A stretch of 64,000 nucleotides of DNA from Silene latifolia (GCF_048544455.1 NC_133538.1:143961922-144025921); one strand, 5' to 3'; positions 15,243-31,667 are shown, numbered from the stretch's first letter. Notes: generated from the sequence alone by a model not told the origin. Translations and numbers: made by a program.

Positions 15243-15705
15243 AATGGAGAAAGTACATGAAGAGTTAGAAGAAGCTAAAGCGGAGATACAAAGACTGAAA
15301 TGCAACTTAGATTAAACATTATTAACCGGTGACTTTAGCAATCGATTCAACGAGCTAAGCAGCGAAAGGTAAGGACATTCAAGGTGGTGAATAAGTATTC
15401 GTTGGTTTTTCGTTTGATGAGGCAAATGTAAAGTTTGATATTTGTTGTTTCATTTTCTTGAAAGTAATCGGAGAGGCACAAATGCGCACCTTGCACCGTG
15501 CTTGGGTTTCTTGAAAGTAATTGTTGATATTGAAATCTCTTTTACCCCGACCTTTAAGTCGAGCGACGAGAATGATGACTAGTTCGGACCTCTAAATCTC
15601 TTGGCGATGAGAATGATGATGAGTTTGTTGAAAAAGAAAGTGACAAGTTCGACATCGTCGTCGGTGTCTTTGCTCAAGAGCTCCTTGATACAACAATAAC
15701 ATTGA
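15243..15705 (+). pseudogene. Possible captured host-gene fragments (coiled-coil-like)
   Basis: A 23-codon frame from 15244 reads MEKVHEELEEAKAEIQRLKC and then stops, typical of a coiled coil. Around 15600-15705 another stretch reads ENDDEFVEKESDKFDIVVGV. The base composition is more gene-like than the surrounding repeat. I cannot name the donor gene. Chance ORFs are possible. Confidence 0.3.
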
Positions 15706-15939
15706 AGTTCATCGAACACATCCCGGAAAAAGGGCAATAAAATCAAAAAGTAATGGCAGTCATTAAAGGCTTAAATAAATGCACTAATATAATACTCGTA
15801 ATAAATACTTGCTTGGGAGAAAATATCATTGTTAATTTAGCACGAATTTCTCAATGGCTATTAAGGTCATGCTAAAAATGCATAGTCCTTAAATGAAGTA
15901 AATGAATATTTTCTACTGTTAAGGATAATTAATATCGGA

Positions 15940-16870
15940 ATAAAACCACAATAACACCAGAATAACAATACCGCCAGAACAACAGCACAATAACACATGG
16001 TAAAAAAGAGTAAAAAAATCAAAGTATTAAAAAAATCAAAGTGACACCGCAATAACATCACAATAACACCAGAATAACATCACAATAAGACGTGGTAAAA
16101 AAAGATTAAAAAAATCAAAGCGACATCGGAATAACATCACAATAATACCAGAATAACAATACCACCAGAATAACAGCACAATAACACGTGATAAAAGAGT
16201 AAAAAAATCAAAAATAGTAAAAAAATCAAAGTGGCACCGGAATAACATCACAATAACAGCAGGATAATAGTAGAATAACAGCACAATAACAAGTGGTAAA
16301 AAAAATCAAAGTCGTAAAAAAAATCAAAGTGGCACCGGAATAACATCACAATAACACCAGAATAATAGTAGAATAACAGCACAATAACACGTGGTAAAAA
16401 AAAGAAAAAAAAAATCAAAGGCGTAAAAAAATTCACAATAACAGCAGAATAACATCACAATAACAGCGGAATAACAATAACAGCACAATAACATATGGTA
16501 AAAAAAAGAGAAAAAAAAAATCAAAGTCGTAAAACAAATCAAAGTAACAGCGGAATAACATCACAATAACAGCGAAATAACAATAACAGCACAATAACAT
16601 GTGGGGGAAAAAAAAAGAGAAAAAAAATCAAAGTCGTAAAAAAAATCCAGGTAAAAAAAGCACAATAATAGCATAATAACACGAGGTAAAAAAAATAAGA
16701 GTAAAAAAAATTTCAAGTAAAAAAAAAAATCCGGTACAAAAAGAAAAGGAAAAAAGGTAACATAATGAGTAAAAAAGAAAAACATAAGAGAAAACAAAAA
16801 TCAAAGTGGTAAAAAAAGCATAATAACACGAGGTAAAAAAAAGAGAAAAAAAAATTAAAGTAAAAAAAAA
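15940..16870. repeat. Tandem array, about 100-bp unit, in E1
   Basis: Repeated blocks of caccggaataacatcacaat, ataacacgtggtaaaaaa and aaaatcaaagt, with drift between copies. Long ORFs on the minus strand here are translated repeat. Confidence 0.85.
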
Positions 16871-17032
16871 AGTAACATTAGAAAAAAGAGAAAATAAGTA
16901 AATGACAATGGTTTTATATGACATGTAAGATTTAATATTGGCCACTCATCTCTAATATAATCTAGTGGCTAAGATTCCCCCAAGGCCCCGACTCACAACT
17001 CACCATACAAGAACCAAAATCACCAAATCCAA

Positions 17033-17034
<2 letters not shown>

Positions 17035-17119
<85 letters not shown>
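17035..17119. repeat. (TA)n microsatellite, chain junction 2
   Basis: About 42 TA units, between E1 and E2. Confidence 0.98.
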
Positions 17120-17121
<2 letters not shown>

Positions 17122-18176
17122 GCGGGTTGCACTTAATCGCATACTTAACGTACGAACCGTACGAACTAGCTTAATTAGGCAGTTTTTTTTTTTCAGATAC
17201 ACTTTATCTACTTACTATATACACCTCTTATTCAGATACATCTTATAACATATCTAGATACACTTTTTCCACACTAAAATTTTTACATATTTTTTTTTGG
17301 GAGTTTTAAGACCAACTCCGAGATACATTTTATACTATTTGCGGATACATTTTATGTTATTAGCTGATACACTTTGTGGAAATTGTTACAAATTTTAACA
17401 CTAACTCTCGGAGATACTTTTTTTTTTTTTTTTTGCGGATACATTTTATATTTTTTTGCGGATACACATGACATTAAAGCCAGATACACATTATAATACT
17501 TTTGGATACACAAGTTCATACTTCCGGATACACATCGTATTAATACCAGATACGCATGGTTATACTACCGGATACACATGTATCCCATATTAATACGGTG
17601 TGTATCTGGGTGGATATTTTGTGTATCCACTGCCCAGTGCCCACCATCTTATTTTTGCGGATACACATGTCATCAAAGCCAGATACATGATGTGAACATT
17701 ATTTGCGCACATTTAGTCCCCTAATTGAGCCTATTTTGCATACTATTATAGCATTTCATGGCCATTTTATCCGTCAAAACCTTCCTATTTGCTTTTCTAT
17801 CGCATTTCATATGTTTTGTAGAAAAGGAGATAATAAGGCGGAAATTCCCGTCTTTCGTGCATATTTGGAAGCTTATTGATGATATTAGATGGACTAGTAT
17901 GAAGAGGAGGCAAGAATGATGACCAATGACGTAAGAATAAAGATTATATAGAAGGGTCATAAGGTTTAAAGCAAGGAGGAAAAGCAAGGAAGCCATTCAT
18001 GAAGAAAATTGCTCGGAACGCAAACCAAGAGTTGCTCCTTTGGCTCTGAAAATATGCTAGATGGAACGGCGTCGAAAAAACAAGCGATCTAGGCTTTTGA
18101 ATCACTCCAATAGGAGTCCGGATGAGAAAATGACGTCCGTTTTACAATCCGAGCTCAAACAAAGAAGCTGTACAGG

Positions 18177-18538
18177 AATCCGCGCGTCCCGCGCTGAAGA
18201 CGCTCGGATTGTCCCAAATCCGCTCGGATTGCTCCAAATCCGCTCGGATTCCTCCCTTGCTACAATCCGAGCGTCTTGCTCCAAATCCGCTCGGATTCCC
18301 TTGCTACAATCCGCCCGGATTGTCCCCAATCCGCCCGTCTTAAATTTGGGAAAAACAAGAAATTTATTTGGAAGAGAATCCGGATTCCCTACAATCCGCC
18401 CGGATTCCCCTGCCACAATCCGCCCGGATTCCCTACAATCCGCCCGGATTCCCCTACCTAAATCCGCCCGGATTCTCCATAATCCACCCGGATTCCATCG
18501 TTAGAATCCGCCCGTCCCGACCTTAATCCGCCGGATTC
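18177..18538. repeat. GCCCG dyad cluster 1 (solo LTR)
   Basis: About 17 units built as AATCCG or TCCGAGCG/AAGACG plus CCCG or CTCG plus GATT or TCTT, for example AATCCGCCCGGATT. Many are near-palindromes. ORFs crossing it are translated repeat. Confidence 0.9.
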
Positions 18539-18682
18539 CGGCCCGACCGGTTTTCGTGTTCTTCAAGCTCCGTGAAAGACTCCCTTCCTCCGAAAAATAC
18601 CGGCTCCTCCCTGCTCTAAACTCAAAAGTGTAATTACTAAATTAGCCTTAGTTAACCCTAAATGCATCCACCTAATTTTCAC

Positions 18683-18690
18683 TATAAATA
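18683..18690 (+). promoter_or_regulatory. TATA box of solo LTR
   Basis: TATAAATA in ctataaataccccat, about 145 bp downstream of the dyad cluster. Same context as 48935. Confidence 0.65.
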
Positions 18691-21194
18691 CCCCATTTGT
18701 AATAATCCTTTGAAACAAGTTTTTAGAGTAGAAAATCCTTCTTTAGATTAGATTAGGAGTAGATTAGAATAGATTACTCTTTAATCTTTCCACAAATTAC
18801 ACATTAATCTCTCTTTAATTATTGTTCAAGTTTATTATTGGGTAATTGAAGATTATTGGGTTATTATTGGGAGATTGACAACCTTCCATCAATCATCAAG
18901 TTTCTTCTATTATTCTTTGCTTTATTATTTGGATCATCTCAAGTTTGGTATAAATCCTTTACTCTTTACTCTTTATTGTTTATTTCCTCATTCTATTATC
19001 ATGTTTATACTTGTTGTGATGATTGCCACCATTAATGACATGTTTCCCATGATAATGAGTGAGTAGTTTCTTTAGCTAGGATTAGTGGGTAATTAGGGGA
19101 AACCAACATGGGATTGATTCATGCTTAATCTAATATGTTCACATGATTAAATTGCTTGCTTGTTGTGATGTCAACTTTATGCACATGTTATGTTTGATGA
19201 AATGTTAAGCCTATGAATCCTTGCATTTTTACCATCTCTTATCTACTCAACTTGACTTGTAAGATATAAACCAACTCGAGTCTTGTTAGACCATGCATAG
19301 AAGTTGATTAGGAGGAAAGTAAGTCGACTTGTAGGTGTCGTACAATCTAATCGATTCGGCTCCGGGACCCAACTCTTCCTAAGAACCGTAAGATATAACC
19401 CAACTCGGTTCCTCCACAACATTAATTGCTTGCAACCTTGTAAACATGTTTGTATGATCAACACCATGAATCCCCTATGACCCCATGATATCCTAGCACT
19501 TTTAATCATTTGTTTACATCTTTCCTTTTATTGTTTGCTTTATTTTATTGTTTGCATTAGTCTAGACACAACTACAAACCCAACCAAATTGTGACACTAG
19601 CATAAATTGAGATAGATAGACTTAGAACCCAAAGCACACACCGTCCCATGGATCGACCTCGACTTACCGCTAACTAGTTGTTTGTTGAGTATTATAAATG
19701 TGTTTGATTGGATGAGTGACGACCTCAACCGGATCAATATACATCTTATATTATTTGCGGATACGTTTTATACTATTTACGGATACACCTTATATTATTT
19801 GCAGATACATTTTATACTACCTCCGGATACACATATTGACTTGTGTATCTAGAAACAGTGGGTTGTGTATCTAGCGGCATTGCTTTATGCACCCACCTCC
19901 AACCACCACCGCCGCCACCAACGCGCACCCCAACTCCGACCACCACCACCAACACTGACCCCAACACCACCAGACTACCAGCTAAACCGAATCATCCACT
20001 CCCCACTCCCCACTCATTACTCCGGCTACCTTCTGACGACATCACCGGTGGTACCCTAGATACACAAAGGGAATGCTCCGGATACACAAATATACAAGTG
20101 TATCTGACAATACCGGCGAACACACCACCACCACCAGTCTCCCCACACAACCATCACTTCCTCTCACTAACACCATTTCCCAACCCATGACCTACCACTA
20201 CATACAACCACCGCATCAGTACCGACCAACCACCACTCCCCACAGCTGCGAAGTCTGTAAACAACCACCAGATCCACAATCCCTCATTTTATGAGATCTC
20301 AATTTTGACAAACAAGATCTTCATCTACTGACGCCGGCATCGATGCTCCGGCAGCCACCACCAACATCCTTTCCGACAACCCCTCGCCCTCTTCACCCAC
20401 CATTCTAAATATTCCGACTCAATCATGAATCTGATTATTTTTTTGAAATTCCACCTCAATTCAAGTAGATCTTCAATTTAAATTGTATTATCTACAAAAA
20501 ATAACAATAAATTTCGAGAACTAATCCTAGCAATCACTTAATCGGAAAATCCGACCCATAAAACAGTATTTGCTGGCCAGAAAATGACGGGGACACAGAG
20601 TGAAATCTACGGTGAAAATCTCGTGGTGGAGGATGAGATCTTTACAAGAGAGAAAATGGAACTCTGGAAGGAGGAGAGATATCGAACTCCAGCGATAAAG
20701 ATCTTACTCTCTTCCTCGCCTGTTATAAATGGAACTAATATATAAGCAGGGTGCGGATCTGGGTGGTCGTCGTTGAGTAAGTAATGGTGGCCGACGACGA
20801 AAGTGAGAATTAAGTATTGAATTTCTTTATATATGTCTTTTTCATGGGAGATTGGTGGTCAAAAAATGGTACTGAGTTCGAAATGGGGAAAAGGAAGCAG
20901 AGGTGTGTTGTGAACCGCCGTCGACGAGATCGGCGATTAAGAAGTTCAAGTGATGGCTCGCCGGAGAGGTTGTTGTCGGAGCTCTGCCGATGATAATGTA
21001 GTGGTGGTGGTTTGGTAGATAAGGATGAAGGACGAAGTAAGATTGGGGATTTGGAGTTTGAGTTGGAGGGATAACAACTTAACAGTATAAGACGTATAAA
21101 GTAGTTGAGAATCCTAACCTTTAATTAATGTAATCTAAGGGTTGTGAAGGAGTTCGTACGGTTTGCACCCTAATTGAGTTCGTACGGGATCCCG

Positions 21195-21196
<2 letters not shown>

Positions 21197-21239
<43 letters not shown>
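21197..21239. repeat. (TA)n microsatellite, chain junction 3
   Basis: About 21 TA units, between E2 and E3. Confidence 0.98.
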
Positions 21240-21241
<2 letters not shown>

Positions 21242-22605
21242 CAAAGTTCTTCTAAGTCCTTTGCATCAATTGAGTCTCTAAGTCCTTCTAAAGGCCTTAG
21301 GATGAAGGGGATGAAGGGAGGAGATTGCATCTCAATGGAGGGCTAGAAATGCATCTAGCTAATCTTCCTCCCTAATCATTCCTAATCTCTTCCTCATTCT
21401 AATTTTATTATTATCATCCATTCACTCATCTCTCTTTTATTCATTCCAAAAACAAAACCACATCTCTCTTCCTCTCTTCCTCTCATCACCAAACCAAAAA
21501 AAAAAAAACCAAAAAAATTCCCAACAAAATAAAAAACCCAAAAAATAACCCATTTTCTCTAAAATCACAAATCAAAATAAATTCAAAAACCAAATCTCCA
21601 CCCCCACCCCCACCCCCCACGACCCTAACCCGACACAAACACCCCACCACCCACACCCCACCCGACACAAACACCCCACCCCCACCACCCACGGCCCTAA
21701 CCCACCGCACCAAATCCTCACTGCAACCCCTCCTTCCTCCAGCCGACATCAACAAACAGCCTCCAACCTCTCTCCAACCCGAGCCAACCACCACATCCTC
21801 CCACAACCACCACCACCACAACCTCCTCTCTCTCCTTCCACCCAAAACGACCCACGACCACAACCGACACAACCGACCCACGACCACAACCCGCCTCCAC
21901 TCACGAACTCCCTTCTCCTCTCCCCCACGACCACAACCCGCCTCCACCCACGACCACAACCCGCCTCCAATAACAATGAGATTTTTTTTTTCGTTTTTTT
22001 ATTTCTGGATTTTTTGTTTTTCAGATTTGGTATAGATTTGGTATAGACTTGTGTCGGATTCCAAATCTTGTTCCTCCTTTCTGTTTTTTTGTTTTTTTTT
22101 TGTTTTTTTATTTCTGGTTTTTTTATTTGGTTTAAATTTTTCAGATTTGGTTTTAATTTTTTGGGTATCATCTTGATTTTTTTCAGATTTGGTTTTCATT
22201 TCATCTTGTTTTCATTTTTTATTTCAACAAATCTTGTTTATTTCATTGTTATTATTAAAATCTCATTGCATATTATTTCGGGTTTTTTCATTGTTATTAT
22301 TAAAACCGTTTAGATCTTGTTTATTTCATTATTATTATTAAAATCTCATCCACCATTAAAATGTTGTTTATTTCGGTTTTTTATTTCGGTTTTTATTGTT
22401 TTAGATCTAGTATGGTTGGTGTTTATTTTTATTTTTTTGATTTTTGTAATTACATATTATTTTGTGCTAAAATTATAGATCTTGTTTAAAAAAAATGCTC
22501 TAATTTGTTGGTGTTTTACATCGTTTTTTATTTTAGATCTAATATTGTTGGTCTTTATCTTGGTTTTTTTTACAAATCTCGCCTTGTTAATATCAGTTAA
22601 AATTT

Positions 22606-23095
22606 CACTTTTTTTTTTTGTTAAAATTACACTTTTTTTCGTTAAAATTACACTTTTTTCCGTTAAAATTACACTTTTTTTTTGTTAAAATTACATTTTT
22701 TCCTGTTAAAATTACACTTTTTTCTATTACAATTACACTTTTTCTTGTTGGAATTACACTTTTTCTTGTTACAATTACACATTTCCCTGTTAAATTATAC
22801 TTTTTCTTGTTGGAATTACACTTTTTCTTGTCACAATTACACTTTTTCTTCTTACAATTACACTTTTTTTTTGTTACAATTACACTTTTTTTGTTACAAT
22901 TACACTTTTTATGTTAAAATTACAGTCAATTCTGTTACAATTACACTTTTTTCTGTTAAAATTACACATTTTTTGTTGGAATTACATTTTTTCCCTTTAA
23001 AATTACACCTTCCTACTTTAAAATTATACTTTTTTCGGTTAAAATTACACTTTTTCCTGTTAAAATTACACTTATCTCTATTAATGACTAAAGTT
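22606..23095. repeat. Left arm array of E3 (TTAAAATTACACTTTTT units)
   Basis: About 21 units of 17-23 bp. Phe/Leu-rich ORFs here are translated repeat. Confidence 0.9.
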
Positions 23096-23524
23096 ACACT
23101 CTTGGATTAAAGTTGGACTAACTAATTTGGACTATTTGGACAATTTGGACTAACTAATTTGGACAATTTGGACAATATGGAATAACTAATATGGACATTT
23201 TGGACAATATGGACTAACTAATTTGGACTATTTGGACGAACTAATGGAGTTTACGACTAAATTGAATACAATATGTACAACTAAATTTGGACTAAAATTA
23301 TACAATTTTGTACTAAAAATACATTTTTGGATTGAAAATACACTATTTACGAATAATTTTGAACTAATAATACACTATTTACAACTAAATTTAGAGTAAA
23401 ATTACACAATTAGAACTAAAGTTACACAATTCATTTATTTTGAGTCATTTAGATTGTGCAATTCCAATCATTGTCCACTAAAGTGTAACTTAGTAAATTG
23501 ATAGTGTGTGTATCTTTTATCATT

Positions 23525-24430
23525 TTATGAGTGTAATTTTAGTCCAAAAAAGTGTAATTTTAGTCTACAAATGTGTAACTTTAATTCACAAATGTATAAA
23601 TTTAGTCTACAAAACTGTAATTTTAGTCCACGGAAGTGTAATTTTAGTCCATAAAAGTGTAATTTTAGTCCAAAAAAGTGTAATTTTAGTCTACAAATGT
23701 GTAACTTTAATCCACAAATGTATAAATTTAGTCTACAAAAGTGTAATTTTAGTCCACGGAAGTGTAATTTTAGTCCATAAAAGTGTAATTTTAATCCAAA
23801 TGTATAACTATTGTCCAAATTTGTGTATCTTTAGTCCAAATTGTGTAATTTTAGTCCAAATTGTGTAATTTTAGTCCAAATTTGTGTAATTTTAGTCCAA
23901 ATTTCTGTAACTTCATTCCAAATTGTTCTAACTTTAGTCCAAAAGCGTAACTTTAGTCATGGAGAAGATAACCTTAGTAGAGATAAATGTAACTTTAATG
24001 AAGACAAGTGTAATTTTAAAGGAAAAAAGTGTAATTTTAACAGAAAAAAGTGTAATTTTAACGGAAAAAAGTGTAATTTTAACCGATAAAGTAATTTTAA
24101 TAGATCCTAAATCACACAATACCAAAAGAAAATTTTAAATACGAAATTTGGCAAATATATATAACAAGATGGATATTAACAAAGTGATATTAACAAGAAA
24201 AAAAGTAAAAAATGAGATTTCATAACTAATAGATTTAGTACTATAATTTTAACCGGAAAAAAAAAGTGTAATTTTAACACAAAAAAGTGTAATTTTAACG
24301 GAAAAAAGTGTATTTTTAACTAGGAAAAAACTGTGATTTTAACCCAAAAAAAGTGTAATTTTAACGGAAAAAAGTGTAATTTTAACGGAAAAAGTGTAAT
24401 TTTAACGAAAAAAAGTGTAATTTTAAACGA
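23525..24430. repeat. Right arm array of E3, inverted relative to left arm
   Basis: About 35 units of GTGTAATTTTAGTCCAAAAA and GTGTAATTTTAACGGAAAAA types, the reverse complement of the left arm. A segment near 24060-24180 recurs at 24420-24530, so part of the arm is duplicated. Confidence 0.9.
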
Positions 24431-24841
24431 TAAAGTAATTTTAATAGATCCTAAATCACACAATACCAAAAGAAAATTTTAAATACGAAAATTGGCAAAT
24501 ATATATAACAAAACGGATATTAACAAAGTGATATCAACAAAAAAAAAGTAAAAAATGAGATTTCATAACTAATAGATTTAGTACTAAAATCACACTATAA
24601 TTTGTAAGAATGTCAATAACCGAAAAAAAAAAGACCAAAACATCAAAATTGAAAAAAAAAACTAAAGATCAAAACGAAAATGAAAAAAAAAAAAAAAACG
24701 GGTCAATGAAAATTGATCTACTTTAGTAGATCTAAGATTAAAATTTAAAAAAACTCACAAATTTAAAACAATATTATATAGCAAGACGATATAAGGAGAA
24801 AAAAAAACAACAAAAAAAATAAAAAGAACACCCAAACATCA

Positions 24842-24882
<41 letters not shown>

Positions 24883-25303
24883 CGTCGGGCGGCGGCGGCG
24901 GCGGTGGCGGCGGTGGTGGTGGTGGCGGTGGCGGTTGGCGACTGTGGTGGTAGGTGGGTGGTGGTAGGTGGATGGTGAATGAGGAAAAGATGAGTAAATG
25001 ATTTATTTGGATTTTTTGGGTTTTTTATTTGTTTGGTTTTTTGGGTTTTTTTTTCTTGGGGTTTTTTTGGAGAGAATATGGAGAAGTGAGATATAGAGAG
25101 AGAATAAGGAGATGTGATAATGAATTGATGAATGAAAGATGAGGAGGATTATTGTAGTTAATGAGAAAATTAGATGAAGATGGCAAAATTAGAGTATTAA
25201 CCTTAATTTTTGGGTTCTCATCTTAGCCCTCCATTTCCAAGATCCAATGGCCCATAATGGGACTTATGGACTCAAATGTAAGAGGTGGACTCATTTGATC
25301 TTT

Positions 25304-25307
<4 letters not shown>

Positions 25308-25387
<80 letters not shown>
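25308..25387. repeat. (TA)n microsatellite, chain junction 4
   Basis: About 40 TA units, between E3 and E4. Confidence 0.98.
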
Positions 25388-25390
<3 letters not shown>

Positions 25391-27767
25391 GAAGGATCAA
25401 CTAAGGTCCAACATATATTTGAGTCCATAAGTTATTATGAGCCATTGGATGGAGGAGATGGAGGGATGAGATGAACCCACCCAAAGTCATTATAGAAGCT
25501 AATTAACACACTTTACTAATCCACCTTAATTAACCACTAATTTACTATATATTTGTTTTCTACCCACCCATTTCTCTCTCATCTCACACATTTCATTCTT
25601 CTCTTCTCTCAAAACCTCAAAAAAAAAAACCCAAAAAATCCAAATAAATAAAAAAAACCCAAAAAATCCAAATAAATAAAAAACCCCAAAAAATCCAAAT
25701 AAATCAAAAAACCCAAATAAATCACCCACTCCTCTCATCTTCATTCACCACCACCCACCACCACCCCACCCGACACCAACTAACCACCCACCACTCCCGC
25801 CACCACCCCGCCGCCGCCGCCTCACCGCCTCACCGCTTTTTGCTTTTTTTTTTTTTTTCAACTCGTTTTTTTTTTTTTTTTTCGTTTTGTGTTAATTTGT
25901 GTGTTTTGAGTTGTTTTTTCCATTCATTATTTTTTTTGTCTTTTATTTTATTTTAGTTGTCTTTTATTTTGTTAGTTCTCATTTTTTATTTATTTTCTTA
26001 AATCTCTTCTTGTTATACGTTTTTTTTAAGATTTCGTGTTTTAAATCTCGTTTTTTTTTTGTGAGATACTTTTTTTTCATCTAAGACAAAAATGGAATAA
26101 AGTTATAAAAAAACGAACCAAAGTTATACAAAAATAGACCAAAGTTATACAAAAAAAGACTAAAGTTATACAAAAATTGGACTAAAGTTATACAAAAAAT
26201 TGGACTAAAGTTATACAAAAATGAACCAAAGTTATACAAAAATGAACCAAAGTTATACAAAAATGGACTAAAGTTATACAAATATAGATTAAAGTTATAC
26301 AAATATGGGCTAAAGTTATACAAATAAAGACTAAAGTTATACAAAAATGGTACAAAGTTATACAAAAATGAACCAAAGTTATACAAAAATGGACTAAAGT
26401 TATACAAACATGAACCAAAGTTATACAAAAATAGACCAAAGTTATACAAAAAAAGACTAAAGTTATACAAAAATTGGACTAAAGTTATACAAAAAATTGG
26501 ACTAAAGTTATACAAAAATGAACCAAAGTTATACAAAAATGAACCAAAGTTATACAAAAATGGACTAAAGTTATACAAAAATGAACCATATTTGTATAAC
26601 TTTGGTTCATTTTTGTATAACTTTGGTTCATTTTTGTATAACTTTAGTCCATTTTTTGTATAACTTTGGTGCATTTTTGTATAACTCTGGTCGATTTTTG
26701 TATAACTTTGGTTCATTTTTGTATAACTTTAGTCCATTATTGTATGACTTTAGTCCAATTTTTTGTATAACTTTAGTCTATTTTTGTATAACTTTGGTTC
26801 ATTTTTGTATAACTTTAGTCCATTATTGTATGACTTTAGTCCAATTTTTGTATAACTTTAGTCTTTTTTTGTATAACTTTGGTCTATTTTTGTATAACTT
26901 CAGTCCTTTTTTGTATAACTTTAGTCCATTTTTGTATAACTTTAGTCCTTATTTGAATAACTTTTGTCCTTATTTGTATAACTTCAATCATTTTTTGTAT
27001 AATTGTAGTCCAAATTTGTATAACTTTAGTCCAAAATTGTATAACTTTAGTCCTTATTTGTATAACTTTAGTCCTTATTTGTATAACTTCAGTCCAAATT
27101 TGTGTAATTTTAGTCCAAAATTGTATAACTTTATTCCATAAGAGTATAACTTCAGTCATAAAATGTATAACTTTAGTCATAAAATGTATAACATTAGTCA
27201 TAAAATGTATAACTTTAGTCTTAAATAGTAAAAAAATCAAACAATAAAAAAAATAAAATCAAAACATAACACAAATCATAAAATCAAACAAATAAAAAAA
27301 CTTGAATAACAATAATAAAAACCAAATAACAATAATAACAATAACAAAACAAAAAACCAAATAACAATAATAAAACCAAAAAACCAACAACCCAACCCAA
27401 CCCGAAATCTGAAATAAACCAAATAACAATAAAAAAAAACCAAATTTAAATATCGTGTGTATAACTCTAATGCACGCAGTGTATAACTTTAATAGACAAG
27501 ATGTATAACTTTAGTCCAAAAAATCAAATAACAATAACAACCAAATAAAACCAAATATGTAACAATAACAAAAAAAATACCAACAATAATAAATAACATT
27601 AAAATACCAAATCAGAAAAAAAAAAAAAAAAAAAAAACCAAACGAAACAATGATAACAATGAAACAAACCAAAAAATTTAACAATGAAAACAATGAAAAA
27701 AAACCCACAGGAAAACAATGAAAACAATGAAAACCAAAAACAACAAATAACACATATAACAAGACAT

Positions 27768-27814
<47 letters not shown>

Positions 27815-28551
27815 AGATCTCGACAAAACCAAAAACAACAAACAAACAAGAAAACCAAAAACAACAAATAACAATACAAATCCAACAAAAAAAAAAAAAA
27901 TAAATGAGAGAAGGAGGGTTGAGGAAGGAGGGTGACGGGCTGAGGAAGGAGGAGGAAGGAGGGTGACGGGTTGAGGAAGGAAGGTGGCCAGTTGAGCCGT
28001 CGGTCAGGAGGAGTAGCCGTGGGTGATGGGGCGGCTGAAATGGTGGAGGATGGAGTTGGCGGTGGTGGGGGCCGGAAGTTGGCGGTGGTGGGTGCGTCGT
28101 GGGCTGGAGTTGGCGGTGGTGGGGGGGAAGTGGGCGGTGTGAGGAGGTGGAGGCAGTGATAGGGTGGTGGTGGGGTCGGGTAGTGGTGGGGTGGTGGTGG
28201 GTCGGGTGTGGTGGAGTGATTTTTGTGGTTTTTTTTTGAATTATTTTAGTTTGGTTTTTTTTTTATCAACTTGGTTTTTTTTTTGTTTAGAGAGGGTGGG
28301 AGAAAATGAGAGAGAAAGAGTGAATGTGAGAAATGAGAGGGGATGAGTGAATGAGGAAGTGAGTTGGGAGATTAGAATGGTGGAAGAGTTGTACAAAATT
28401 AGGTAGAGTTATACACAATTAGGGAAGGAGATTAGGGAGGGAGAATTGTGACCCTTGAATGAGATGTAATCTCATCCCTCCATCCCTTCCATCCAAAGGC
28501 CCTTATAAGGACTTAGGGCCTTATATGATATGAGGACCTTAGAAGAACCCT

Positions 28552-28570
<19 letters not shown>
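25388..28570. mobile_element. (TA)n-bounded fold-back element E4
   Basis: Left end reads gagtccataagttattatga with ccattggatggaggagatgg. The reverse complement of the right end reads taagtccttataagggcctt then tggatggaagggatgg. C-rich at 25745-25830, G-rich at 27905-28215, with two inverted array arms meeting near 26588. A CT run (28553-28570) borders the next TA tract. No transposase. Confidence 0.75.
26086..27225. repeat. Large inverted repeat of about 21-bp units, arms meeting at about 26588
   Basis: Left arm (26086-26588) has about 22 units of AAAGTTATACAAAAATGAAC type. Right arm (26589-27225) is the reverse complement type, TTTGTATAACTTTGGTTCAT, about 28 units. The arms are separated by only a few bases, so a transcript would fold into a hairpin of about 500 bp. 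ORFs of 211 and 186 codons here are translated repeat (Tyr-Asn-Phe periodicity). Confidence 0.92.

Positions 28571-28637
<67 letters not shown>
28571..28637. repeat. (TA)n microsatellite, chain junction 5
   Basis: About 33 TA units preceded by a CT run, between E4 and E5. Confidence 0.98.

Positions 28638-31667
<3,030 letters not shown>

Larger units (their letters stand above)
14465..17034. mobile_element. (TA)n-bounded element E1 with inverted ends
   Basis: Its ends are imperfect inverted repeats. The left end has TTTGGTTCTTACGGTGAG (14480 onward) and the reverse complement of the right end has TTTGGTTCTTGTATGGTGAG (ending 17020), both followed by TTGTGAGT. It contains possible captured exon pieces (15243-15705) and a long tandem array, and no transposase. 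It is non-autonomous and (TA)n-inserted; the superfamily is not determined. Confidence 0.65.
17683..19743 (+). mobile_element. Solo LTR related to element 1, TSD ATACA
   Basis: The LTR spans 17688-19738 and starts TGATGTGA. Perfect ATACA duplications lie at 17683-17687 and 19739-19743. It shares with the element 1 LTRs the start, the GCCCG dyad cluster, ctataaataccccat, and a conserved stretch (acaatctaatcgattcggct at about 19345 and 49550). It is about 2.05 kb against about 1.7 kb. No primer site or coding region follows. Its last bases (CAAT) are not the canonical CA. Confidence 0.8.
17120..21196. mobile_element. (TA)n-bounded element E2, split by a solo LTR
   Basis: Both ends carry CGTACGAACCGTACGAACT-like sequence in inverted orientation (left 17149-17167, right 21151-21187). 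The interior has many spaced copies of GGATACACATTTTATA-like units (17200-17690 and 19739-20110), a C-rich ccaccaccgccgcc stretch (19890-20240) and a G-rich counterpart (20740-21020). The solo LTR at 17688-19738 interrupts it. No transposase is seen. Confidence 0.65.
21240..25307. mobile_element. (TA)n-bounded fold-back element E3
   Basis: The ends are imperfect inverted repeats. Left reads gagtctctaagtccttctaa, and the reverse complement of the right reads gagtccataagtcccattat; both are followed by a shared block ending in ggagggcta. The interior is mirrored: C-rich (21600-21960), T-rich, array of ttaaaattacacttttt units (22606-23095), the inverted array (23525-24430), poly-A, then G-rich (24885-24970). 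No transposase ORF. E4 and E5 share this plan and related ends. Confidence 0.75.

Noticed and set aside
17020-17202. (Ile-Tyr)n ORFs here and at other TA tracts
   Set aside because: Translated (TA)n microsatellite.
18061-18504. 147-codon ORF with repeated arginine/serine/proline peptides
   Set aside because: Translation of the GCCCG dyad cluster inside a solo LTR; similar ORFs at 48586 and 57565 have the same cause.
22482-24089. Phe/Leu-rich and Lys/Asn-rich ORFs of 97-142 codons
   Set aside because: Translated tandem array of E3, no start context or domain.
21240-25307. E3 as a Helitron
   Set aside because: Ends are inverted repeats and no CTRR plus hairpin terminus was seen, though old Helitrons cannot be excluded.
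26081-27141. ORFs of 211 and 186 codons
   Set aside because: They translate the ~21-bp inverted array; the same periodic peptides appear on both strands.
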